From JBMOUD01 sp049319665 (GTDB lineage: Bacteria > Pseudomonadota > Gammaproteobacteria > Enterobacterales > Enterobacteriaceae), in contig NZ_JBMOUD010000003.1 of assembly GCF_049319665.1 (NCBI RefSeq), forward strand, positions 248,001 through 312,000: a DNA stretch of 64,000 bases, read 5' to 3'. The translations under genes and the position numbers were made by a program. Positions within the stretch are counted from its first letter, which is position 1. Every line of letters begins with the position of its first letter. A model generated the notes under the pieces. That model saw only the letters and a program-made list of their open reading frames with translations, was not told the DNA's origin and did not search any database. Positions 18,006 through 26,532 of the stretch are shown here, piece by piece.

Positions 18006-18293
18006 ATGTCTTACCACGATCAATTACAAGCATTAGTCGCTCGCGTTGATGCACTGGAACAGCGTGAAAAGCATCTCATTTATGCCTCCAATGCTTATCA
18101 GGCTATTTTGACCACCTTGTTAGGCAATCTCGATAAAAATACGCGGGATAAAGTGATCTCGATGGTTGAGCAGGCCCATAATATTGCCTATGCCAAAGCA
18201 AATCTGGAGCAGAAGGGGAATATTTTGGGTGCGGATGATATCACTCAGCGCATTTTCCTCTTTGCACAAGGGCGAGCGGCTGAGTCGAAATAA
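18006..18293 (+). CDS. Small coiled-coil protein, IraP-like
   Basis: A 95-residue protein starting at ATG 18006 with AGAAGGA seven bases upstream. An upstream in-frame ATG at 17874 would add 44 residues of unlikely sequence. An N-terminal heptad-like helix (LQALVARVDALEQREKHL) leads into TLLGNLDKNTRDKVISMVEQA. That layout resembles E. coli IraP, which stops RssB from delivering sigma-S to ClpXP (compare its CAQVEALEI and QQRLIDQVEGAL). The similarity is by eye, and a different small-helical family is possible. Convergent with an AriR-like gene. Confidence 0.55.
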   Translation: MSYHDQLQALVARVDALEQREKHLIYASNAYQAILTTLLGNLDKNTRDKVISMVEQAHNIAYAKANLEQKGNILGADDITQRIFLFAQGRAAESK

Positions 18294-18334
18294 GCAGGGT
18301 GTTAAACCAGATAGCGTTAATTTATTGGCTAATA

Positions 18335-18547
18335 TCACAGGCGTTGTTCTGGTTTTAACATATTGATTGCTGCATTTATCAACACTCTCTGTGTAGTATT
18401 GCTGCGGCTTAATTGGCTCTCTAAATACTCCCTCAATGTTTCTGTGGTTAGTGGTTTACTGCGATGACGCAGTTGAATTACGGCTTCACCGAGTATTCGC
18501 GCAACTTCGTCCCAAAGTGGTTGAATCTCGTGCTCAGAGAATTTCAT
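18335..18547 (-). CDS. YmgB/AriR-like small regulatory protein
   Basis: A 70-residue helical protein with GGAGGG directly upstream of ATG 18547. The pattern ILGEAVIQLRHRSKPLTTETLREYLESQL resembles the YmgB/AriR/YcgZ family, small dimeric connector proteins that in E. coli act through the Rcs phosphorelay on biofilm and acid resistance. The match is by eye only and moderate. It is convergent with the IraP-like gene, with a 41-bp gap. Confidence 0.5.
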   Translation of the reverse strand: MKFSEHEIQPLWDEVARILGEAVIQLRHRSKPLTTETLREYLESQLSRSNTTQRVLINAAINMLKPEQRL

Positions 18548-18643
18548 AGGCCCTCCGATTTGTACGAAATCTCATCAAACTACCATGGCAATTTTATCGG
18601 CTGATGACAAGCGTTGTGCAACGCTTAATGGCGGATAAAAATA

Positions 18644-18678
18644 AAACACCCCGCCGAGTAGAACGCGGCGGGGTGTTT
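18644..18678 (-). terminator. Terminator after the oligopeptide-binding protein gene
   Basis: AAACACCCCGCCG and CGGCGGGGTGTTT form a perfect GC-rich 13-bp stem with an eight-base loop, flanked by A-rich sequence on its left (T-rich on the minus strand). It lies just past the end of the minus-strand gene at 18701. Confidence 0.85.
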
Positions 18679-18700
18679 ATGCGTGCCATAAAGCATTAAA

Positions 18701-20338
18701 TCAGTGCTTGATGACGTACAGATCCTTGGTATTGATTACACCCAATGGGGTGTTGTCGTAACCGCCAATAAAGGGCTTAACTAATTTGGCATTCACGTAG
18801 TGATAGATAGGGATAAGCGGGACTTCTTTCGCGATAATGTCTTCAGCCTGTTGATAATCTTTTTGCACCTGATCCTTGCTTGTTGCAGTCAATGCATCAT
18901 CAAGAGCTTTGTCATATTCGGCATTACTAAATTGCGAAGTATTGCCAGTATTGCCGGTCAACATTAGGTTCAGGAAGGTGGAGGGTTCGTTGTAATCAGC
19001 AATCCAAGCGCTGCGAACGACACCGAAATTCCCTTGGCGCATAGTATCAAGCATGGTCTTCCATTCTTGGTTTTGCAGGGTGGCAGTAACGCCGAGATTT
19101 TTCTTCCACATCGAGGCGGCGGCAATCGCAATGCGCTGGTGTGCTTCCGAAGTATTGTAGAGCAGGTCGAAAGTTAGGGGGTGATCGGGGCCAAAGCCCG
19201 CTTCGCTCAGCAGCTTTTTCGCTTCTGCGATACGCTGTTGCTGGCTCCAGGTTGCCGATGCCGGCAGTGTGAAATGATATCCCCCGGTATTTGGTGGCGT
19301 CATTGTATACGCCGGGGTTTGCCCCTGACCAACGACTTTATCGGCGATGATTTTTTTATCTAGTCCAAGAGCCAGCGCCTGACGAACGCGTGGGTCGTTA
19401 AATGGCGGCTTTTTGGTATTAAAGGCATAGTAATAAACTGCCAATGATGGCGTAACGTGGACTTGATCGCCCAGTTCTTTTTTCAAAGAGTCGAATAGAA
19501 TAGGCGGGATCGTATAGGTAATATCAATTTCACCCGCTTTAAAGCGGTTGACGTCTGAAGTACCTGACGTAACGGCCAGATAAGTGACTTTATTGATCAC
19601 GGTATGAGCATTATCCCAATACTTATCATTACGCTCTGCGACAACGCGTTCGTTAACGACCCAGTTAGAGAGTTTGAACGGCCCGCTGGAAACCATATTG
19701 CCTGGTTGGGTCCATTTATCGCCGAACTTCTCAACATTGACTTCACTTACTGGCATCAATGAGCTGTGGGCGGCCATGCCAAGGAAATAGGAAATTGGCT
19801 TATCGAGCGTAATCTCTACGGTGTGCGGATCAATCGCTTTAATGCCCAACTGTTCTGCGGGCAGTTTTCCATCGATGATTTTGTCAGCATTGAGTACGTG
19901 CATACTGCTGAGGTAACTGCCATAAGGAGAGGCTGTTTTCGGATCGATTAAACGGCGCCAAGTAAAGACTACGTCTTTAGCAGTAATTGGCGTGCCATCC
20001 GACCAAACTGCGTCAGGGCGCAGATGGAACGTCCACACTTTGTTATCTTTATTTTCCCAACTTGTAGCCAATTGAGGCTGTATTTGCCCTTTATCATCAA
20101 CACTGATTAAGCCAATAAACAGGTCATTGATGATATTAGATTCAACATCACTTTCTGCTTTTTGCGGATCTAACGTAGCGGGTTCGCTGCCGTTATTACG
20201 CACAATTTCTTGCTTGTCAGATAACTGTACGCCAGCAGGAACATGGGCAGCCTGTGTTGTGAGCGGCAATAGTACTGAGGAAAGAAAAAGAGCCAAGGGG
20301 AGTTTTTTCAAAAAATTGTGATGGGAATGTGCTTTCAT
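18701..20338 (-). CDS. Periplasmic oligopeptide-binding protein, OppA/MppA family
   Basis: A 545-residue extracellular solute-binding protein of family 5. The signal peptide ends QAA (about residue 31). The family core is clear: NNGSEPATLDPQKAE, the WTFHLRPDAVWSDGTPITAKD segment, LYNTSEAHQ and YHYVNAKLVKPFIGGY. The C-terminal half is closer to MppA in places (NQEWKTMLDT, NEPSTFLNL). No opp permease or ATPase genes are adjacent, so it probably feeds the main Opp transporter, like MppA, which supplies murein tripeptide. A terminator follows it, so it is a single-gene unit. Confidence 0.88.
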   Translation of the reverse strand: MKAHSHHNFLKKLPLALFLSSVLLPLTTQAAHVPAGVQLSDKQEIVRNNGSEPATLDPQKAESDVESNIINDLFIGLISVDDKGQIQPQLATSWENKDNKVWTFHLRPDAVWSDGTPITAKDVVFTWRRLIDPKTASPYGSYLSSMHVLNADKIIDGKLPAEQLGIKAIDPHTVEITLDKPISYFLGMAAHSSLMPVSEVNVEKFGDKWTQPGNMVSSGPFKLSNWVVNERVVAERNDKYWDNAHTVINKVTYLAVTSGTSDVNRFKAGEIDITYTIPPILFDSLKKELGDQVHVTPSLAVYYYAFNTKKPPFNDPRVRQALALGLDKKIIADKVVGQGQTPAYTMTPPNTGGYHFTLPASATWSQQQRIAEAKKLLSEAGFGPDHPLTFDLLYNTSEAHQRIAIAAASMWKKNLGVTATLQNQEWKTMLDTMRQGNFGVVRSAWIADYNEPSTFLNLMLTGNTGNTSQFSNAEYDKALDDALTATSKDQVQKDYQQAEDIIAKEVPLIPIYHYVNAKLVKPFIGGYDNTPLGVINTKDLYVIKH

Positions 20339-20617
20339 TGTGTTGTCATCCTGTTGTATTAGTATTTATATTTCAATGGGTAACAATATATTCATACCGT
20401 TGATGCTACTATTTGGCAATATCTAATGGACCTTAAATCCAAAATTTTTAACGCAAATGATCTACCAACAGCTCAGTCAAGACATGCTACTCTTAGCGCC
20501 GAATTTTTTGCGATGAGTACTAGATGCGCTCAGTCTTATATGCGATCAGAGCGATAAACGGTCGGTACTACATACGATTACTGCCGCATGCGATTACGAC
20601 AACAACAGGAGAAGAGC

Positions 20618-20863
20618 ATGTCTGACGTTTTAACCAAAGACCAGGAAATTGAGTCTGATTTGGTGGCCTGCCAATTGGTCATTAAACAGATCTTGGATGT
20701 GATTGAAATTATTGCGCCTGCAGAAGTGCGTGACAAAATGTCGCACCAATTGAAAAGTATTGATTTCAGCCAACATCCTGCTGGCGCAGACCCAGTGACC
20801 AAGCGAGCTATTCAGAAAGCAATCTCTCTTATTGAGCTGAAATTCACTCGCCACGATAGCTAA
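20618..20863 (+). CDS. Small helical protein of unknown function
   Basis: An 81-residue acidic helical protein. ATG 20618 has ACAGGAG eight bases upstream and is preferred to 20588. The layout VACQLVIKQILDVIEIIAP followed by a second helix recalls the small DUF2594 (YecF) proteins and also the 18006 gene, but neither match is firm. No catalytic motif is visible. The neighbours are the oligopeptide-binding protein gene, divergent, and yobH. Confidence 0.5.
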   Translation: MSDVLTKDQEIESDLVACQLVIKQILDVIEIIAPAEVRDKMSHQLKSIDFSQHPAGADPVTKRAIQKAISLIELKFTRHDS

Positions 20864-20972
20864 TATTGTTTGCAGCTTACCCATATATTTGCCCAATTTT
20901 GTTGGTGGGCAAATATATATTCATGGGTGAATTCGTGCTATCAGGACGCGATTATGGTCGAAGATATGTCAA

Positions 20973-21206
20973 TTACTGGTCGACAATGTCAGCAACTTTT
21001 TTAAGTAGTGGACAGTTAGCCACGCCAATAACTCCATTATCGCTGTGTAGGTACTGTGCATTCACTATGCCGCGAGCGGTGAGATACTGACATTTTAGGC
21101 CTAATCCAGCCGCATTTTTACTGCTTCCCACCGTTACGCCATAACCTGAAAAAAGGAAAATAGCGTACAAAATCACCAATACGACTAGTGTCTTAATGAT
21201 ATTCAT
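20973..21206 (-). CDS. yobH: YobH family protein
   Basis: A 77-residue protein with one N-terminal hydrophobic segment or signal (residues 4-24), then GVTVGSSKNAAGLGLKCQYLTARG and a C-terminal NCPLLKK, matching E. coli YobH closely. Two cysteines (in LKCQY and NCPLL) may form a disulfide outside the inner membrane. ATG 21206 has GGGAGAA upstream; the longer frame from 21374 has no support. It is next to mgrB as in E. coli. The function is unknown. Confidence 0.85.
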   Translation of the reverse strand: MNIIKTLVVLVILYAIFLFSGYGVTVGSSKNAAGLGLKCQYLTARGIVNAQYLHSDNGVIGVANCPLLKKVADIVDQ

Positions 21207-21443
21207 TTCAATCGTTTCTCCCTGTGTGATATCTCTTGGTTGAAGTATAGTCGCAATAATTGGTAAAAGCCTTGGGTGCTCGGCGATCGACAATCCGAAG
21301 TGCAAAGAAAGAGTAAAGAAAAGGGGAACATCTTGGTTAGATCGGCTTGTTATAGCGTTGTTTAAGTTTAACAAGGTAGGATCACAGGATAACTCATTGT
21401 TTGTTGGATGCAGACCTTGGCTTTTAATAAACGTCTCTCACCA

Positions 21444-21623
21444 ATGAAGAGGCCTATAATCAAATTGAAAAAACCTGTTTTCAACGTGAAGCGAATTATC
21501 GTATTCGTTGTTTTCGTCGTGGCATGCGTGGTGCTGTATTTACTTGCGCTCAATAGCTATTGCGATCAAGGGGGCAGTTTTGATCTTGGCGTCTGTTCTA
21601 TCACTTCTATTATCCCTTGGTAA
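21444..21623 (+). CDS. mgrB: PhoP/PhoQ feedback regulator MgrB
   Basis: MgrB is a small inner-membrane protein that binds PhoQ and represses PhoPQ signalling. The C-terminal part is diagnostic: one transmembrane helix, then NSYCDQ and GVCSITSIIPW, matching E. coli (CDQ, GICAINQFIPW), with the two periplasmic cysteines. ATG 21444 gives 59 residues, about 12 longer than E. coli at the N-terminus. The start is uncertain; 21408 or GTG 21486 are alternatives, and none has a strong ribosome site. TTGTTA and TTGTTTA, five bases apart at 21347-21364, could be a weak PhoP box. Confidence 0.85.
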   Translation: MKRPIIKLKKPVFNVKRIIVFVVFVVACVVLYLLALNSYCDQGGSFDLGVCSITSIIPW

Positions 21624-21730
21624 CGCTTAACGGCTGGCTGATAGAAACATCTGTTATGCATCACAGTCTGTTCCGTTCTTGAGGGGAGTGATAATATAGG
21701 GCTTTGGTTACTTTCGTTGTAGGTCTGTAA

Positions 21731-22003
21731 ATGTTCGATTTAACAATGGGCCCAAGCAGTATGATCTCAGCCGCGCTGTGTGTACTGTTGGTTCTCTTAT
21801 TTTTACTGGTGTGGTTTGTTGTTAACCGCGCTAGTGTCCGGGCTAATCAGCAAGTTCATTTGCTTGAAGAAATCGCCGAGTATCAACGTCGCCAGACTGA
21901 ATTGCTGGCTAAGCTGGTCGCACAGGGTAAAGTTAGCGATCCGCAAGATGCTATCGAAGAAGATTCCGCGCTCAGTCTTAAGGGATTCATTCCTGAAAGA
22001 TAA
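21731..22003 (+). CDS. yebO: YebO family membrane protein
   Basis: A 90-residue protein with one N-terminal transmembrane helix (about residues 12-32), ending in WFVVNRASVRANQQVHLLEEI, then a cytoplasmic coiled-coil-like Gln/Glu-rich part. E. coli YebO has the same WFFVNRASSRANEQIELLE motif and the same place between mgrB and yobF-cspC. The function is unknown. In this genome the link to yobF is broken by more than 3 kb of inserted DNA. Confidence 0.82.
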   Translation: MFDLTMGPSSMISAALCVLLVLLFLLVWFVVNRASVRANQQVHLLEEIAEYQRRQTELLAKLVAQGKVSDPQDAIEEDSALSLKGFIPER

Positions 22004-22178
22004 TGCGTCAAAGCGATTGTCTTAAGCTATTGCTACATCCCTTCAAAACCCGCTTCTGATGGCGGGTTTTAACATTATTACGATCCATTCAAACGATTTA
22101 TTCATCAGGCTCATTCATAAATTTGTCTTAATTCCTCTGTAGTCTGGCATCCATTAATTACTAGGAATGTGATGCCAG

Positions 22179-22481
22179 ATGATTAAATGGTCCGAAGAAC
22201 ACGATAGCGAAGTGAACCACAATATTGCCTTACTTACTGGGGAAGAGCCTGATAAGTGGTATCCCTACGGTGGAATAAAAGGCAAAGATTATTGTAATAA
22301 TCCCTCCGATGCCTGGCCTATTATTTGCGCTAATAAGATAAGTCTTCAGTACAATGATCAGCAAGAAATCCAACAATGGTCTGCACAAATTGATGGGCCT
22401 GAAGGGCAGTGGCATGCAAATAGTACGCGCCCTTTACGCGCAGCAATGGTCTGTTTTTTATTAAGTAAAACTTGCGTATAA
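22179..22481 (+). CDS. NinX-like DUF2591 phage-type protein
   Basis: A 100-residue protein. The pattern NPSDAWPIICANKISL, then a C-terminal RPLRAAMVCFL, fits the DUF2591 family, whose members are mostly lambdoid phage NinX-type proteins (typically NPSTDW..GPLI and TPLIAAMR). The function in phages is unknown. Here it is a single gene with its own short leader, not in a prophage. With the next gene it suggests captured phage cargo. The family call is by motif only. Confidence 0.6.
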   Translation: MIKWSEEHDSEVNHNIALLTGEEPDKWYPYGGIKGKDYCNNPSDAWPIICANKISLQYNDQQEIQQWSAQIDGPEGQWHANSTRPLRAAMVCFLLSKTCV

Positions 22482-22636
22482 GAAAAAGGCCATAGATACT
22501 CAACCTGTTACAAAAAGTTGGTTAGTAGTGATTCGAATAAGCACCGCGTATACCTGCATCTAGTGGGTATAAAGCGGTGGATATCAAGTGATTAATGTTT
22601 CCTCATTTGACCGCAGTGTCTAAAACGGAGTCCATT

Positions 22637-22873
22637 ATGAAGCGCATCATTAAAGGCGATAAAACTCTCTCCCATCTTGTCGTTGCTCATGCGGCTATCG
22701 ACAGTCATGAAAAAGCTTATGGCAAACGACGCCAAGGCTGGCCCTCAACTTACATGATTAAATATAAAGATATGCGTGTTGCGGTAGAAGTTGTGACGCG
22801 CAGACAATCTTATGTTGCGACTTTAATGATTGGAGCAAGAAATCTCACCAAACTTTGTGGCATGGCCGCTTAA
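22637..22873 (+). CDS. DUF4060-like phage-type small protein
   Basis: A 78-residue basic protein. ATG 22637 follows an ACGGAG. The core YMIKYKDMRVAVEVVTRRQSYVATLM matches by eye the DUF4060 proteins of lambdoid phages (typically VTVDGVEVSVEVVNRKNSFVATAM). The function is unknown. It lies 155 bp after the NinX-like gene, and both are on the plus strand between yebO and yobF. A conserved hairpin-like GCGCCA/TGGCGC sequence follows at about 22992-23010. Confidence 0.6.
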   Translation: MKRIIKGDKTLSHLVVAHAAIDSHEKAYGKRRQGWPSTYMIKYKDMRVAVEVVTRRQSYVATLMIGARNLTKLCGMAA

Positions 22874-22991
22874 TGAACGATAACCGTTTGATCAACATGG
22901 TCGTTCGAGGAACGATGCCTGCTTGTGGCAAATAATGTTGCAGATACTGTTCTAGATATTATTTTATAAAATCACAAATCTCCCCCAACCG

Positions 22992-23020
22992 CGCCATGCA
23001 TATGCTGGCGCGGTTTTTTA
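22992..23020 (+). terminator. Terminator after the DUF4060-like gene
   Basis: CGCGCCA/TGGCGCG encloses a short loop and is followed by GTTTTTT, a good intrinsic terminator on the plus strand downstream of the small phage-type gene. Confidence 0.75.
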
Positions 23021-23185
23021 TCATTGGCATTTAATGCTAATCATCGTCAAAGCCAAACAATTGCTAGCCAGTGTGTTCATTTTATTGGTGAAAGTTCTTG
23101 GAAGGTATGTTACTCAAAAGGTAGTCGTTTCTATCACCATTTTGGCTAGCTTTCACTGACAAGAGTGAAGTGTCAAAGGAGTACC

Positions 23186-24172
23186 ATGCGCAGCAAAAAT
23201 CCTTATTACGACCCGTCCAAAACTCATCATACTGCCACTGGTTTTGATAATCCTGAGACTGAGACACGCGCTCCTGATGATCTTCAGCGTTGGCGCAAAG
23301 AACGCAAAGAACAAGGGTTGCCGAAACCGCCTAAGCAAGGATATGAACACTTTATTGCTAATTGGTGGCAAAAGCCGGATTTTAGCGGCACAGAAGACAG
23401 ATTGTGGTTTCTCGGTCACGCCTGCCTGTTACTACGCGTGAATGGGCGATACATTCTGACAGACCCGGCATTGTCTGAACGTGCTTCGCCTTTGAGTTTT
23501 TACGGCCCTAAACGGAAAACACCGGTCGCTGCTAGCATAGAAGACTTACCTGTCATTGATTTTGTGCTGATCTCTCACAGTCATTACGACCATTTGGATA
23601 AATCCACGGTGCGAAAGCTATTAAGACGCTGTCCTAATACGACGTTTATTGTGCCTTTGGGGTTAAAAAAATGGATGCAAGCTCGCGGCGCTAATCAGGT
23701 ACACGAGTTGGATTGGTGGCAACACATCACGCTATCTGGTATCGATTTTCATGCTGTCCCCGCACGACACTGGAGTATGCGTACACCTTGGGATCGTAAT
23801 AAGTCTTTGTGGTGTGGCTGGGTCGTTCAACAAGCTGCGCTTAATTTTTATTTTTCCGGTGATAGCGGTTATAGCCAGCAGTTTACGGAAATAGGGCAAC
23901 GTCTGGGGCCTTTTAGTATATCGGCCTTACCTATCGGCGCTTATGCACCAAGATGGTTCATGGCTTCTCATCATATGGACCCACAGCAAGCGGTAGAGGT
24001 ATTTAAAGAGACTCGTTCGCAGCGTGCGATTCCAATTCATTGGGGCGTTTTTGAGTTAGCAGATGAATCACTTGATCAACCGCTTGAAGAATTACAATTA
24101 GCATCAGAAGCCGGTGGGCTTAACGCTCAGGACTTTTTAGCGTTAAAGATAGGGCAACATATTCCAATTTAA
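23186..24172 (+). CDS. Metallo-beta-lactamase-fold hydrolase, NAPE-PLD/UlaG-like
   Basis: A 328-residue cytoplasmic hydrolase of the metallo-beta-lactamase fold. The metal site HSHYDHLD is visible near residue 128, with a further His in PARHWSMR, an Asp in GDSGYS and a His in IHWGVFEL near the C-terminus. This arrangement is that of the NAPE-phospholipase-D-like/UlaG-like subgroup. ATG 23186 with AAAGGAG upstream is preferred to 23165. It may act on a phospholipid or phosphodiester; the substrate is unknown. It lies in the insertion between yebO and yobF. Confidence 0.8.
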   Translation: MRSKNPYYDPSKTHHTATGFDNPETETRAPDDLQRWRKERKEQGLPKPPKQGYEHFIANWWQKPDFSGTEDRLWFLGHACLLLRVNGRYILTDPALSERASPLSFYGPKRKTPVAASIEDLPVIDFVLISHSHYDHLDKSTVRKLLRRCPNTTFIVPLGLKKWMQARGANQVHELDWWQHITLSGIDFHAVPARHWSMRTPWDRNKSLWCGWVVQQAALNFYFSGDSGYSQQFTEIGQRLGPFSISALPIGAYAPRWFMASHHMDPQQAVEVFKETRSQRAIPIHWGVFELADESLDQPLEELQLASEAGGLNAQDFLALKIGQHIPI

Positions 24173-24893
24173 TTATCACATCTATTCTAAATAATAGCTG
24201 TGGCATCAACATTATTGTCACAGCTATAAACCGCAAGATTTATGGCTGGGTGGCTCTGCCTGCCGAGTGTTCTGGCATAATTTGACGATATGAGAATCGG
24301 TTATCTTGATATTTCTATATGAGATAAATTATCAATTGCAAGCTGGTTTAGCCTCTATTTTGCAAGGTATTCTCTCTGCTGCCTTTTGATTTTCTATATA
24401 CGATGCACTGAGCAGGTGGTTTCCTTGTCAGGCGAGTTTGCGTGCGCTATCAAATGTGGCGTGTTTGGGCCTGAGAATGGCGGGAAGATGCCTGTTTAAT
24501 GACACTTAGATAGGCGCTAGGCGAGCGGCTCTCCAGAGCTGGTTAGTTAAGATATGAGGCTGATAATAAAAATAAGGGGACTATCGTTAGTGAGAGTTTA
24601 AATATTATAATATATGAAAAACAAATAAATCATATTTTATTAATATCAGCAGCTAAAAGAACATTTTTGGATAATTTAATTAAATATTCATCTTTTGATA
24701 AAAATATTGTCGTGCACCCCTCTTTTTTGTACATATTTTGAACGACTAATAATCAGTTTATCTGTAAAAAATGAATTTTCGCGATAAGAAAAAGTATTAT
24801 TTAGCTAACATTTTTTCGCACAAAAACGGTGCATGTATTGCAAAAATATAAAAGACATGCACCAGAGTAGCCCCATGATGTCTATGTTGGTTA
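24173..24893. other. AT-rich non-coding gap with inverted repeats
   Basis: Low-GC DNA with no convincing gene. It starts with a hairpin after the hydrolase gene (ATAGCTGTG at about 24193, CACAGCTAT at about 24220). Near the right end a perfect 9-bp inverted repeat, GGTGCATGT/ACATGCACC (24828-24836 and 24855-24863), has an 18-base spacer. The composition contrasts with the backbone genes around it. Confidence 0.5.
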
Positions 24894-25304
24894 ATGCATA
24901 ACCAGTCTCTTAATACGCTTGGATTCAGACTCTATTTGTATAAAGTTGAGAATAAAAAATGTGCGAACGATCTACGCATGTTAGCCGGTCGAGTTTTACC
25001 GAGAAGTGCGCGTGGTAGGGCTTGGGGTGAAAAAAACTTACAAAAATTGATTGGCACGAGGTGGCAAGTATCCTGTGCAGTTATGTTTATCTGGGTTATA
25101 TCGAGTGTAATAATAATTCAAATAATGTTGGTCTTACACCGGGTATCTGGCATTAAATGTTCAATAATTTTGATTGCCGCGTTATTCTTTGTTTGTTTAG
25201 CGCTAAAGCAGAAAAAAGTGTGTCTATCAACATATTTCAGCTTAACTAGACAGTTCGTGCCTTTAACCGGCTCAAATATGTGCGACAAGTCCATCACTGA
25301 TTAA
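24894..25304 (+). CDS. Doubtful small membrane protein
   Basis: An open frame of 136 codons with two hydrophobic stretches (about residues 60-82 and 88-104), preceded by no clear ribosome-binding site. The N-terminal third is basic and irregular. I recognise no family. The AT-rich surroundings make chance hydrophobic frames likely, so this may not be a gene. Confidence 0.2.
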   Translation: MHNQSLNTLGFRLYLYKVENKKCANDLRMLAGRVLPRSARGRAWGEKNLQKLIGTRWQVSCAVMFIWVISSVIIIQIMLVLHRVSGIKCSIILIAALFFVCLALKQKKVCLSTYFSLTRQFVPLTGSNMCDKSITD

Positions 25305-25372
25305 AAATGGCTTGCCTTCGAATTAATAGTATGTGATAACGCATCTGGGTAAAACGAGGTACAGTTCTGTAT

Positions 25373-25498
25373 ATGTGTGGCATTTTCAGTAAAGAAGTTT
25401 CGAGTAAAGACGTTATCGTTGAATACCGCTTCTCTGCCGATTTTTATCTTAGTGCCTCAAGCAGTAACGACTCTAGTTTGTCTATAAGTAACGCCTGA
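25373..25498 (+). CDS. yobF: YobF small protein (41 residues)
   Basis: A 41-codon frame starting at ATG 25373 and ending with TGA at 25496-25498. It begins [20 protein letters not shown], which matches E. coli YobF ([20 protein letters not shown]) nearly residue for residue, and it lies 33 bp before cspC as in E. coli. YobF is a heat- and stress-responsive small protein co-transcribed with cspC; its role is unclear. The C-terminal half is Ser-rich and diverged. Confidence 0.88.
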   Translation: [41 protein letters not shown]

Positions 25499-25531
25499 TG
25501 GCGGTTAAACAATCCAAAGGAAATACTCAAG

Positions 25532-25741
25532 ATGGCAAAGATCAAAGGTCAAGTTAAGTGGTTCAACGAGTCTAAAGGCTTCGGTTTCATCACTCCAGCT
25601 GATGGCAGCAAAGACGTGTTCGTACACTTCTCTGCAATCCAAGGTAACGGCTTCAAAACTCTGGCTGAAGGCCAGAACGTTGAGTTCGAAATCCAGGACG
25701 GCCAGAAAGGTCCTTCTGCAGTTAACGTAACTGCAATCTAA
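25532..25741 (+). CDS. cspC: Cold shock-like protein CspC
   Basis: A 69-residue OB-fold nucleic-acid-binding protein with both RNA-binding motifs, KGFGFITP and DVFVHFSAI. It is identical to E. coli CspC except at one or two positions, and the ending KGPSAVNVTAI separates it from CspE. CspC is a constitutive RNA chaperone and transcript stabiliser. It is preceded by yobF and an AAAGGAAA ribosome site. Confidence 0.95.
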   Translation: MAKIKGQVKWFNESKGFGFITPADGSKDVFVHFSAIQGNGFKTLAEGQNVEFEIQDGQKGPSAVNVTAI

Positions 25742-25756
25742 GCAGCGTTAGCTGTC

Positions 25757-25783
25757 AAAAACCCGCCGAGCGCGGGTTTTTTT
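25757..25783 (+). terminator. Terminator after cspC
   Basis: AAAACCCGC/GCGGGTTTT, a 9-bp stem with a five-base loop, then a T-run. It starts 15 bases past the cspC stop. Confidence 0.9.
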
Positions 25784-25821
25784 GTTTCTGAAAGCTGTAT
25801 TGATATGATCCGGTCTTGTTA

Positions 25822-26532
25822 TTAGCTGGGTACGATAATAATCCCTGACTGCTGATTTCTACCGCTAATCCCCGGATGTGTCGGGTCAACGACTCTATGC
25901 AGGCTGTTACGACGATAACTCGTGTACTTATTCTTAGCGGGCTCACTGGCGTGTTTAGTGCAGATAGTGCAACTTCCTGCGCGATCTACGGCGTAAAATC
26001 CGGCCTGTTTAATCTTAGCTTCGGCGATAGACGCTAAATCTAAGTGGCGATGGCTTGGCGAAATTAAACTGGTAGGTAAATCGAGTCGTTGGCAAAACTC
26101 ATCAACCAACTCTTGGCTGACTTGATAACAGCAATCACCCGCTGCAGGCCCAATAGAAGCCACCCAATTCTCGGTAGCATCTGTGAGATTAATCCTCTTC
26201 GCAAGCTGTTCAATAATGCCGTCAATTAATCCTCGCCAACCGGCATGAAGCACCGCGATCGCGCGTCCATCTCGCCGACTAAAAACCAGTGGCAGACAAT
26301 CTGCGGTAAATACCGTCAATAAAATGCCAGGTTGTTCGGTATAAAAACCATCAGCCTCACCACATTGTTGCTGGCATTCGGTTACCTCGACAATGTTTGT
26401 GCCGTGTACTTGTTTTTTTACCGGGAGAGTGGTTTGGTAACTCGCCAAAGACGTTGGTAACAATGCCCGTCGGGTGCCAAAACCATGTTCAATCCCCGGA
26501 ATTTGGCTGAGCAGGTCTGAGATATCTGTCAT
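25822..26532 (-). CDS. PgeF/YfiH-family laccase-domain protein
   Basis: A 236-residue protein of the YfiH/YlmD family (Cu-oxidase_4 fold). The signature residues are present: VHG near residue 43, FTADCLPLVF with Cys near 97, HAGWRG with His near 115 and IGPAAGDCCYQV. E. coli PgeF (YfiH) keeps L-Ser out of the muropeptide stem, and other members cleave nucleosides. In E. coli the gene lies next to rluD, not here, so this is probably a paralogue. It diverges from rlmA. Confidence 0.8.
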   Translation of the reverse strand: MTDISDLLSQIPGIEHGFGTRRALLPTSLASYQTTLPVKKQVHGTNIVEVTECQQQCGEADGFYTEQPGILLTVFTADCLPLVFSRRDGRAIAVLHAGWRGLIDGIIEQLAKRINLTDATENWVASIGPAAGDCCYQVSQELVDEFCQRLDLPTSLISPSHRHLDLASIAEAKIKQAGFYAVDRAGSCTICTKHASEPAKNKYTSYRRNSLHRVVDPTHPGISGRNQQSGIIIVPS

